A program made the position numbers and the translations under genes. From the NCBI GenBank assembly GCA_002382525.1, contig DFYA01000206.1, positions 6,053 to 23,587 on the forward strand: DNA of 17,535 bases, written 5' to 3'. This DNA comes from Opitutaceae bacterium UBA4094 (GTDB lineage: Bacteria > Verrucomicrobiota > Verrucomicrobiia > Opitutales > Opitutaceae). The notes under the pieces were generated by a model. It searched no databases, had not been told where the DNA came from, and worked only from the letters and a program-made list of their open reading frames with translations. Shown here piece after piece: positions 8,281 to 14,521 of the stretch. Within the stretch, counting starts at the first letter, position 1. Every line of letters begins with the position of its first letter.

Positions 8281-9308
8281 GCGCGCACCTCCCCGACGAT
8301 CGTGAACTCCTCGCGGTCATGATAAAGGTGCCGCACACGCACGTTGGTCGCGCAGCGCGAGAACACCGACTGCGGCGCACGCACGTCGCGCAACAAGGCC
8401 AGCGGATCCACCCGTCCAAACTTCAAGATCACCACAAACCGTCGGCACCACCCGCGCTCCAGCCACGGCTGTATCAGGTTTTCCATGACATGATGCGGCT
8501 CCTCCACGAGGTCGCAAAACATCCAGTCGAACACCTGGTCCGGCGCCGGGCGGAACGTAAACGCGTCCTCCATGCGGTGCTCGATCTTGTAGTTGTTATA
8601 CGCCCCGCCCTTCAGCGGACCGTTGTCCACCGCGACGATCTTCGCCCCGCGTTTCGACGCGCTGTAACTCCAGCCGCCCGGTGCCGCGCCGAGGTCGGCG
8701 ACCGTTTCCTCGAACGCCGGTTCGCGCCCGAGCACAATGTAGGCCTCCTCGATTTTCAGATACGAACGCGAAGGCGCCTGCTCGTCGTCGGCCATACGAC
8801 GTTGCCCGCCGAAGATCGCCTCGCGCGACACATACGCGCGCCGGAAATCCACGAAGAACACATACAACCCGCGCATGCGCGCCACGCCACGCGGTTTGTC
8901 CGCCACCGCGAGTTTCGCCACGCGCGACATGCGCTTTTTGAGGTTCTCCTGAACCATCTTCTCCACGCCTTTCACGCGCCGCCCGAGCCCGTCCATCTCC
9001 GCCGCTTCCTCGAAGAGGAAAGGCCACTCGCCCTCAAACCGCTCGGTCTTCGCGGACGTCAAAAACTGCTCCGTGATTTTCGCCGCGAGCGCGTTCACCG
9101 AGTCGCCGCCAATTTCGACGGGATCGAGCAATGTCATTTGAGGAAAGCACAGATCCGGCAGCTCGGTTTCAGGTTTCAGGTCTCCGCCCTCAGGTTTCGC
9201 GTGGTCCGTCCGCACCCAGCCCGGTCCCTGCTCCACGGGCGCGAAGCCTTGCGCGCGCAACTCGCCCGCGAGCAAATCCACAAACCCCGGTTGGCACGTA
9301 AAAATCAT
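8277..9308 (-). CDS. rlmM: 23S rRNA (cytidine 2'-O)-methyltransferase RlmM
   Basis: This RrmJ/FtsJ-fold enzyme (343 residues from the chosen start; E. coli RlmM about 366) methylates the ribose of C2498 in 23S rRNA in E. coli. Matching landmarks are the N-terminal CQPGFVD, APSRSYLKIEEAY, the SAM-binding DLGAAPGGWSY (about residue 204), VDNGPL, the catalytic Asp in FCDLVEEP, the Lys in VILKFG, and the C-terminal LYHDREEFTI. I take the ATG at 9308 because homology begins there (IFTCQPGF). The open frame upstream to 9458 is Arg-rich and overlaps a degenerate intergenic repeat, so it is not credible coding sequence. The stop overlaps the next methyltransferase by 4 nt, indicating translational coupling of two RNA methylases. 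Confidence 0.93.
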   Translation of the reverse strand: MIFTCQPGFVDLLAGELRAQGFAPVEQGPGWVRTDHAKPEGGDLKPETELPDLCFPQMTLLDPVEIGGDSVNALAAKITEQFLTSAKTERFEGEWPFLFEEAAEMDGLGRRVKGVEKMVQENLKKRMSRVAKLAVADKPRGVARMRGLYVFFVDFRRAYVSREAIFGGQRRMADDEQAPSRSYLKIEEAYIVLGREPAFEETVADLGAAPGGWSYSASKRGAKIVAVDNGPLKGGAYNNYKIEHRMEDAFTFRPAPDQVFDWMFCDLVEEPHHVMENLIQPWLERGWCRRFVVILKFGRVDPLALLRDVRAPQSVFSRCATNVRVRHLYHDREEFTIVGEVRA

Positions 9309-9375
9309 TGCGCGGGAGCGTGCCCCCCGCCTCCAAACCCGGCGAGGATTTTTGCGCCGCGCCACGTGCCTCTCG

Positions 9376-9430
9376 GTTTTGGAAGTGCGGCAAATTCTCG
9401 CCGCTTTGGACAGGCCGACCCGTCGGCCCC
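9376..9430 (+). repeat. Degenerate second copy of the dispersed hairpin repeat
   Basis: TTTTGGAAGTGCGG at 9377-9390 matches the left end of the element at 17261 (GATTTGGACTGCGG). A decayed first hairpin follows (GCGGCAAA / CTCGCCGC), then a perfect 7-bp hairpin GGCCGAC-CC-GTCGGCC at 9413-9428. This hairpin equals the second hairpin of the other copy with one paired T-A to G-C change. The rest of the element is not recognisable here. Elsewhere in the 393-nt spacer 9309-9701 I see only the inverted repeat at 9672-9693 and no gene. Confidence 0.6.
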
Positions 9431-9671
9431 GCCTCCGGCTCGCCATCTCGCACCTCATCGCCGCCGCTCGTTCATCCTTGCGTTCCCCGCGTGGGAGGCG
9501 CTGCGGCTATAACCCGCGATGACCGCGAGCCAGCCCACTCAGCCCAATCTGCACCCGGACTTGCCGACACGCGCATTCCCCCAAAGCGCGGTTTCGCGCC
9601 CTCATCGCCATAAGGATCTCACATTAACAAGATAAGCTTGCGTTAGGGGAAAGGCCCCACTTTCTGGTTTT

Positions 9672-9693
9672 GATCATTTTTTTACAAATGATC
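9672..9693 (+). promoter_or_regulatory. Inverted repeat just before the start of the GspB-like gene
   Basis: GATCATTT (9672-9679) and AAATGATC (9686-9693) are a perfect 8-bp inverted repeat around a 6-nt T-rich centre, ending 8 nt before the ATG at 9702. There is no Shine-Dalgarno between them (GGTGCCCC). It could be an operator or an mRNA hairpin limiting translation; sequence alone does not decide. Confidence 0.4.
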
Positions 9694-9701
9694 GGTGCCC
9701 C

Positions 9702-10682
9702 ATGACCGAAACCATCGAAGACCCCCAATTCCCCCCGGTTGCGGAGCCTCCATTGGGAGTCCGTTTGCGGTTGCACCCCTTCCCCCTCACCGCGCCCGAG
9801 CCGCCCGCCGGCCATCCGGTCACTTTGACGCCCCGAGTCCAATCGGATCCCGGCTCCCGACTTAGCCCCGATCCCTCCGCCACGCCTCCGACGTCGACGT
9901 CATTTCGGGCCCCGCTCGCTTCCCAACCGGAGGCCGCGCAGCACGTGCATCCGCTGACCTCGACCGCGACCGTCAACACGGTCGTGCCGTTTCCGTCCCC
10001 ATATCCGGCGAGCACGCCCCCGCTCTCCGGCGCCGCACCGACCGTTTTCGTTCCGCCGGCACCGCCTCCGGCACCCGTCGTCGCGCCCGGGCGCACGTCG
10101 TCCCCCCCGATGTCGGCGCCCACCCTAGCGCGCTTTTTTAAAGTAGGCATCTCCGCGGTGATTCTGCTCGTCGGAAGTTACTTCACGGTGCGCAGCGCCT
10201 ATCCGTTTCTAAAAGAGCTCGCTCAACCCGGCAGTATCACCCCAGCCGCAGGGGAGACCTCCGCCTCCGTGCGGATGCTTCAGCAGACCCGCGGCGTCGT
10301 TGCGAAAAACAACGCCAACGTTGATCGCCTCAACTCCCTGATCGCCGATACGACCGACGGAAGTTTCACCGACGCGCCGTCCACGGTCGCTCCCACCGCG
10401 CCGGCATTGACCATCGAACCACTGCCGCCCCAGCCCGTGCTGCCGCCGCCCCGACCGAAACCACAGATTCGCCTCAACCGCCTCGAAGGCATCGTGCTCG
10501 ATGAGTTTCACGTCAGCGGCGTGCGCGGCGGAGAAAAACCCCGCATCATGGTCAACGGCATCTATGTGACCATTGGCGGCTACGTCGATGGCACGCGTCG
10601 TCTGCGGTTCATGTCCTTGGATGAAGAGCGCCGCGTCGTGGTGCTCGGCGACGACGACGACATGGTCGAAAAATACTACTGA
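9702..10682 (+). CDS. Proline-rich single-pass membrane protein with a GspB-like C-terminal domain
   Basis: I do not recognise a named family for the whole 326-residue protein. Residues 1-140 are Pro/Thr/Ser/Ala-rich and disordered-looking. One transmembrane helix (about 148-166, ISAVILLVGSYFTV) follows the basic ARFFKVG, so the proline-rich part is probably cytoplasmic. A second proline-rich linker (about 228-255) leads to a compact C-terminal domain (RLEGIVLDEFHVSG to FMSLDEERRVVVLGD). The pattern 'PRIMVNGIYVTIGGYVDG' resembles the C-terminal domain of GspB-type secretion accessory proteins (INGxxxxxGxxVxG). No other secretion genes are nearby, so this role is a guess. The start has no Shine-Dalgarno and lies 8 nt after a perfect inverted repeat. 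Confidence 0.75.
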   Translation: MTETIEDPQFPPVAEPPLGVRLRLHPFPLTAPEPPAGHPVTLTPRVQSDPGSRLSPDPSATPPTSTSFRAPLASQPEAAQHVHPLTSTATVNTVVPFPSPYPASTPPLSGAAPTVFVPPAPPPAPVVAPGRTSSPPMSAPTLARFFKVGISAVILLVGSYFTVRSAYPFLKELAQPGSITPAAGETSASVRMLQQTRGVVAKNNANVDRLNSLIADTTDGSFTDAPSTVAPTAPALTIEPLPPQPVLPPPRPKPQIRLNRLEGIVLDEFHVSGVRGGEKPRIMVNGIYVTIGGYVDGTRRLRFMSLDEERRVVVLGDDDDMVEKYY

Positions 10683-10897
10683 GCGCCCGGCACGGCGGGC
10701 TCGGGCCGAACGCGGGCAGCGAGCTTGCTCGAGATGAACCCGCCAAGACGTCGCACGTGCCGCACACGGAGCGCGAGCAGCTTGCGGCTGACCGTCCGCT
10801 CCCGTGCGGCGAGGTTTGTCAAGAGTCAGGGGGGCTGAGCGAAGGAGTCCCCTTCGAAGCCGGTTGATTCCGTGGGCCGCTTCTCAATAACCGACCG
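10683..10897. other. Intergenic spacer with short palindromes
   Basis: This 215-nt stretch holds no credible gene. It contains short self-complementary motifs (CGAGC-TT-GCTCG near 10720 and GCACGTGC near 10756) and a GGGG...CCCC arrangement around 10833-10855. The GAGCAAGCTCG-style words look like the intergenic repeats common in this kind of genome, but no second copy is in the window. Confidence 0.3.
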
Positions 10898-11605
10898 ATG
10901 CGCAACTGTTTCGAGGCTGGCAGATGGGTTCGGCAAGCGGCTTTGGCCGCCGCGTTTTTGTGGGCAGTGCTGAGTCCCCCAAGCGCACTGGCGAAAGAAC
11001 GCATATGGACCTCGGCCACCGGTTCACAGATCGAGGCGACCTACGTGGCCAGAGTTGGCCAACAGCACTGGCTGCTCGAGAAGAGCGGCCGCATCCTGAA
11101 GCTTACCCTGGATAAGTTTTCGCCGACCGACGCGAAGCTCCTCGACGCGACGCCGGTCTCCATCGACGAGTGGCTTTCAAACGGACGGGTGATCGCTGTG
11201 ACGACGAAAGACGAGGCAGTGGCGGAGACCTTGGAGGCTCTCATCGCGACGAGAATTCCCGCCTTCAGCGTGACCCAACTTGGCTTGGAGGAGGCATTGG
11301 GTCAGCTCACCGCCGCAATCGAACAACACGACCCCAAACATCGACGGGTCGAGTTCCACTTGGATCCCGATTTCGCGACGCGGCCCGCCTCGGTATCCAC
11401 ACGGAACCTCACCGCGGTGCGCGTTCTCAACTTTGTATTCAACGGTCAACCCGGTCCGGTCTTTGCGACGATCTCAGCGGGCCGCATCACCCTCTCGTCC
11501 AAACCCGCGCTACCCGCTTCCCACGGATCCGATCCAGGAATGGCGCGGACAACCTTCCTTCATGTTGCCGCCTGTTCATCCACTCCATGCTTCTTAGGTG
11601 CCTGA
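10898..11605 (+). CDS. Secreted protein with SHD1-like domain and secretin-type small domain
   Basis: The 235-residue product begins with a signal peptide (basic MRNCFEAGRWVR, hydrophobic ALAAAFLWAVLSPPSALA). Residues about 34-82 (RIWTSATGSQIEATYV to KLTLDKFSPTDAKLL) follow the SLA1 homology domain 1 pattern seen in many Planctomycetes and Verrucomicrobiota secreted proteins (a W-T-x-x-x-G opening, an L-x-K-x-x-G-x turn, and an L-x-x-x-D close). About 118-205 resembles an STN/secretin-like small domain (IPAFSVTQLGLEEALGQL, then a short strand pair VFATISAGRITLSS). No enzymatic motif is present; the role is probably envelope binding. The last ~30 residues are Cys-rich and unlike the rest. Another frame (ending at 11597) reads more naturally there, so a late frameshift is possible. 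It overlaps the next reading frame by 19 nt. Confidence 0.65.
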   Translation: MRNCFEAGRWVRQAALAAAFLWAVLSPPSALAKERIWTSATGSQIEATYVARVGQQHWLLEKSGRILKLTLDKFSPTDAKLLDATPVSIDEWLSNGRVIAVTTKDEAVAETLEALIATRIPAFSVTQLGLEEALGQLTAAIEQHDPKHRRVEFHLDPDFATRPASVSTRNLTAVRVLNFVFNGQPGPVFATISAGRITLSSKPALPASHGSDPGMARTTFLHVAACSSTPCFLGA

Positions 11606-12037
11606 TTGCCTGCGTCGTGATTTTCGCGTGCGGCTGCCGCAGCTACACCCACACCACGCCGCGCGAATGCCTTGAGGGCGACAACGCGGCCAACTACCAG
11701 CGAGTCTTTCGTGAAGCGGCGCCGGCCAGATGTGACCGTGGTGAATTCGGTGGTGGTGAGTTATTCGACGCGGCCGGGCGTGGTGACCACAGATGATTTC
11801 GAGTTCGAGCTGATCGCATCGCCCGACCAAGTCAGACGGTGGAAAAAAGATCTACTCCCGAACACAGTCGATATCCTGAGGAGGCAGGCGCACCCCATAC
11901 GCCCGTGGTATGCGCCCAAGCCAATCGAAGCATACCGGTCCTATCGAGACCGAACGAGCGTGGGCTATCTTCATCTCCTCGAAGAGACGGCCCCTGAAGC
12001 CGACGGACGCATCCGGGTATTCCTCAGCAAGCACTGA
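11587..12037 (+). pseudogene. Small lipoprotein gene split by a frameshift
   Basis: The ATG at 11587 opens MLLRCLIACVVIFACGCRS, a lipoprotein-type signal with a Cys at the lipobox, continuing through NAANYQRVFREAAP. In this frame it runs into low-quality sequence and stops near 11797. The next frame, open from before 11672 to the TGA at 12035-12037, reads DVTVVNSVVVSYSTRPGVVTTDDFEFE and goes on to a plausible end, RVFLSKH. Removing one base in the CCGGCC run at about 11731-11736 joins the two as REAAPPDVTVVN. I infer one gene of about 149 codons carrying a 1-nt insertion, or a sequencing error. The product would be an envelope lipoprotein of unknown function. Confidence 0.6.
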
Positions 12038-12069
12038 CCAACGCGCTGAAGGGGCGGGCGCCGAACGCC

Positions 12070-12174
12070 ATGAAGAAACGCGCTCAATTAGGCACGCGGC
12101 GAACGGCAATGCGCGAAGAGGCGCGTGCACGAACGCCGCCTTGGCCGTCCCTTCCGGAGGAGTTCGACTTATGA
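12070..12174 (+). CDS. Doubtful 34-residue basic ORF
   Basis: ATG at 12070 to TGA at 12172-12174 encodes a short Arg/Lys-rich peptide ending PSLPEEFDL. A good GGAGGAG site lies at 12156-12162, and an ATG at 12171 overlaps its stop, as in coupled genes. The downstream frame is itself broken, so this may be a relic or chance. I see no homology. Confidence 0.15.
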   Translation: MKKRAQLGTRRTAMREEARARTPPWPSLPEEFDL

Positions 12175-12180
12175 CCCGTC

Positions 12181-12273
12181 ATGCTTGCCCTTCGCCATGC
12201 CAAGATCGCGCTGCTCGCCGCCGGCGGCCTCTTTCTCATCGTTGTCGTTCTCAACAACGCCGTCTTCGACTAG
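12181..12273 (+). pseudogene. Truncated N-terminus of a DUF2165-like membrane protein
   Basis: MLALRHAKIALLAAGG... through VVVLNNAVFD reads as the first transmembrane helix of DUF2165 small integral membrane proteins (RxxKIAL...NN..D, from memory), which are usually about 160 residues. Here a TAG follows after 30 codons, and none of the three downstream frames continues the family. The GGAGGAG at 12156-12162 is spaced for an ATG at 12171 in a different frame, another sign of disruption. The rest of 12274-12416 has no recognisable gene. Confidence 0.45.
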
Positions 12274-12404
12274 CGGAATCCAAAGCAGCCGAGCGACGGG
12301 ACCGAGATCGAAGACCGCGGTTGCTACAGGTTAAGCCAGCGCCGCGACGAGGCTTCTGCGGCGACCCACTCGACATGATCGAGAAGCGCCACGGAGGGCT
12401 TCGA

Positions 12405-12422
12405 GGCTAAGGGTCCTTAGCC
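12405..12422 (-). terminator. Small perfect hairpin at the end of the 118-residue membrane-protein gene
   Basis: GGCTAAGG-GT-CCTTAGCC is an 8-bp perfect inverted repeat that includes the stop codon of the minus-strand gene ending at 12417. No T run follows, so a terminator role is weak. Confidence 0.25.
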
Positions 12423-12773
12423 GCCTTCGGTAAAACCCAATGCCAAGCCCACGATCAACATCCCGAGTCCGATAGCGGCGAAGATTCCCATCGTGCACCA
12501 AAAGAGAACGGGCTCCACCTTACGTTCGCATACACTGCTGTGCTGGATAACCGCACCGTCGCGGACAGAAAGGCGCACATAAATGAGCAGGCTGATGCCG
12601 AGGCAAGATACGGCCGGGGCAAGCAACCCCTGTGAAACGCTCGCCGCGACGATAACCGCGATCAACGGGAGCACGTGGAAGTAAAGTGAACGAATCAGTA
12701 GCGCACGCCAGAGCTTGTTAGGCGCCCTCGCGACTTCCTGACGCCGAGCGGCATTACGCTTCGCTTCGCCCAT
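12417..12773 (-). CDS. Small membrane protein with three predicted helices
   Basis: The 118-residue product has a basic, soluble N-terminus (MGEAKRNAARRQEVARAPNK), a motif-like opening that recurs at the start of several unrelated small bacterial proteins. Three hydrophobic segments follow: about 31-47 (FHVLPLIAVIVAASV), 50-67 (LLAPAVSCLGISLLIYV) and 89-113 (VLFWCTMGIFAAIGLGMLIVG). There is no catalytic motif and I do not recognise the family. It is 31 nt downstream of the secreted-protein gene on the same strand, so they may be co-transcribed. Confidence 0.65.
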   Translation of the reverse strand: MGEAKRNAARRQEVARAPNKLWRALLIRSLYFHVLPLIAVIVAASVSQGLLAPAVSCLGISLLIYVRLSVRDGAVIQHSSVCERKVEPVLFWCTMGIFAAIGLGMLIVGLALGFTEGG

Positions 12774-12804
12774 TTTTATTGAGAGGCCACAGATCCGAGA
12801 CGCC

Positions 12805-13425
12805 TTATTCGTCCGCAGTCTTGAACGTTCTCACGTCGGTTCGGCGGACCTTTTCCACCTGGGAGAAATCGTCCGGTGATTTCAAAAAGCAAAGCGTCGC
12901 TTTGACCTCATAGGGGTCGCCCTCTCGATAGTAGTAATAGAGGAAATATTCCTTATTCAGCTCCGGATGACGCGCCACGCTTGGCGTAAATTCGCCCAAT
13001 TGCCCGGCATTCTCCATCCCCACCCAAGGCTGCTGAGAGAACTTCTGATTAAACCTCACCAATCTCGTGCCGTTGGTGGCCTCACAGTTCGAAAGCCTGA
13101 TCCGCATCGTTCGTTCGTTAGGGCCATGCGGCTGGGAAGACTCACCAATCCGGCGAGGGGCAACGACGAAGTAGAGTTCAATGAGCGACTGCGGGCTATC
13201 GGATATAAAAACCTCGGTTTTGGTTTCTTTCGCGTCCGGAAAACTCGACACGGTGCAGGTCACTCGCGCGTAAACGGGCTCGTCGAAACGAAACGTCCAA
13301 TTGCCACCGCTCATGCGCAGCTCGCTCATGAGCTGCCGCATCGTGATGGGCGACTGTTCCGCCACGTTTTCACCGCGTGCTACTGTGGCGACGAAGCCCA
13401 AAATGATCAGGAGGATTTTTCGCAT
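12805..13425 (-). CDS. Secreted protein of unknown function
   Basis: I use the ATG at 13425 (206 residues) because a clear signal peptide starts there: MRKILLIILGFVATVARGEN. The reading frame extends upstream to 13716 but that part is Ser/Arg-rich and lies antisense over the neighbouring gene, so it is not credible. The mature part has alternating beta-like segments (WTFRFDEPVYARVTCTV, LIELYFVVAPRR, MRIRLSNCE, KEYFLYYYYREGDPYEVKATLCFL) and two Cys that could pair. No known catalytic motif is visible. Base composition here is visibly less GC-rich than the flanks. Confidence 0.65.
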   Translation of the reverse strand: MRKILLIILGFVATVARGENVAEQSPITMRQLMSELRMSGGNWTFRFDEPVYARVTCTVSSFPDAKETKTEVFISDSPQSLIELYFVVAPRRIGESSQPHGPNERTMRIRLSNCEATNGTRLVRFNQKFSQQPWVGMENAGQLGEFTPSVARHPELNKEYFLYYYYREGDPYEVKATLCFLKSPDDFSQVEKVRRTDVRTFKTADE

Positions 13426-13522
13426 GGGGGAAGAGACTGAACTGCGCCTCTCGATTGAGATGCGTCCCACTCGTGGCAAGCAGCAACCTTCCGGCGTCTT
13501 TGGCTTAGTCATACGTAACCAG

Positions 13523-13948
13523 CTATCGAAGCGTCTCACCGGATTTGCTTTTGCACACCGAGAGAAGAGCGAAAACCCCGACACCGACAGCCAGCTCCAA
13601 GATACGAGGCTCTTCAGTCCACCGCTGGTGAAACCAAGCGCCCGCAGCCATGTAGAACAAAACCGCGAGTGCCTTGCCGAGTCGGCCGATGAACTGCTGA
13701 AAATCGTGAGACGCACCCCTGATCCACCGGTCCACCCGGGCGACGGCTAAGTTCAACCCGATCACCAAGGATCCCGCTCCTATCACGAAAGTGAGGCTGT
13801 CCAGGGTGAGACTTCGGACAAAATGGTAGAGCGCATAACCGCCCATTAAGAGCGCTAAAACGGCTCCAACCCTACGGAGCAAAACGAGCGTCAGCCAACT
13901 TGGGATTAGCCCCCTCAGAAATTCTCTCCGAGTCACTCGATGGTTCAT
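13523..13948 (-). CDS. Small multi-pass membrane protein
   Basis: The start is placed at the ATG at 13948 (141 residues); the frame extends to 14011 but the extra residues are Cys-rich and unlikely. The opening MNHRVTRREFLRGLIPSW carries a twin-arginine RREFLRG, but four hydrophobic stretches follow (about LTLVLLRRVGAVLALLMGGYALY, LTFVIGAGSLVIGLNLAV, ALAVLFYMAAGAWF, LELAVGVGVFALLSV), so it is read as a polytopic membrane protein rather than a Tat substrate. The family is not recognised. It is 97 nt upstream of the secreted-protein gene in the same direction. Confidence 0.6.
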   Translation of the reverse strand: MNHRVTRREFLRGLIPSWLTLVLLRRVGAVLALLMGGYALYHFVRSLTLDSLTFVIGAGSLVIGLNLAVARVDRWIRGASHDFQQFIGRLGKALAVLFYMAAGAWFHQRWTEEPRILELAVGVGVFALLSVCKSKSGETLR

Positions 13949-14047
13949 CGTATTTGCTAAATACAGTAAGCACATACACGGGCCCAGAAGCTCACCACGT
14001 TCAAGCGGCAAACATCGTGTTCTACGCTCTGGTGACAGGCACGCCCA

Positions 14048-14375
14048 TCAATCCATCGCTCTGGCAGCAGCAAGAAGCTCGTTGGCGTAAAGACGAGCGA
14101 CGCGTGACGCATACGGGAAAGAAACCACCCTCCATGCGCCGTCATATTTTCGGAATGCCAAGGACTGCGACGCTCGCATGCAGAAACGTCTTCCGGACTT
14201 CTCGATGGTGTAGTCTTAGATCGACAGGACACACACCAACGATCCGTCAACAACAGGTATCTTTCGACTGAGCTGCGCGATAAAACTGCTCCGCGCATGC
14301 CGTAGGCGTCGCTCCAGGTGCTCCGAAAGAAGTTGCGGCGCAGGTAAGGGCAAGGAGGAGCAGTATTGTCTTCAT
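14048..14375 (-). pseudogene. Frame-disrupted small secreted protein
   Basis: The ATG at 14375 opens a convincing signal peptide, MKTILLLLALTCAATSFGAP, then ACAEQFYRAAQSKD before a TGA at 14247-14249. In a different frame, 14048-14215 encodes a natural-looking C-terminus, DYTIEKSGRRFC ... FRKYDGAWRVVSFPYA ... LYANELLAAARAMD, ending in TGA. About 30 nt between them has stops in two frames. I infer one small secreted protein of roughly 110 residues broken by at least one indel. Function unknown. Confidence 0.45.
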
Positions 14376-14448
14376 CAGGTTCCCCGTAAGTGGGAGTGGG
14401 TCACACGGCGTGCCCACAAAGTCCCAGCCAAAGGAGCCGCTCCGGATT

Positions 14449-14468
14449 CCCTGAACTCACGTTCAGGG
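14449..14468. repeat. Perfect 8-bp inverted repeat
   Basis: CCCTGAAC-TCAC-GTTCAGGG forms a stable short hairpin on either strand. It lies 13 nt beyond the stronger hairpin downstream of the ribonucleotide reductase gene and may assist termination. No T run. The rest of 14376-14448 shows nothing. Confidence 0.4.
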
Positions 14469-14481
14469 CCACGCGGCGCAA

Positions 14482-14508
14482 CGCCCGGCGGCTGCTGGCC
14501 GCCGGGCG
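14482..14508 (-). terminator. Strong hairpin downstream of the ribonucleotide reductase gene
   Basis: CGCCCGGCGGC (14482-14492) and GCCGCCGGGCG (14498-14508) form a perfect 11-bp GC stem with a 5-nt loop, 13 nt past the stop at 14522. No T-rich tail follows on the minus strand, so it would be a U-less or 3'-end-protecting hairpin rather than a classical terminator. Confidence 0.5.
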
Positions 14509-14521
14509 AGGAGACAACCGC

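Noticed and set aside
9309..9458. N-terminal extension of rlmM to 9458
   Set aside because: The extra 50 residues are Arg-rich, run over the degenerate repeat, and RlmM homology starts exactly at MIFTCQPGF.
8319..9512. 397-codon plus-strand frame opposite rlmM
   Set aside because: It is antisense to a gene with clear RlmM motifs; the product is Arg/His-rich without a pattern.
12038..12110. Possible integron attC site (CTCAATTAGGC near 12084-12095) among small orphan genes
   Set aside because: No inverted partner arm (RYYYAAC) or paired inner arms could be found, and no other attC-like spacer occurs between the neighbouring genes.
11910..12410. 166-codon frame across the lipoprotein end and the DUF2165 fragment
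   Set aside because: The product is Arg-rich and shifts across two better-supported frames; no homology pattern.
13949..14011. Longer start for the small membrane protein at 14011
   Set aside because: The extra residues are Cys/Leu-rich and unlike a signal or helix start; the ATG at 13948 gives a clean MNHRVTRREFLRG opening.
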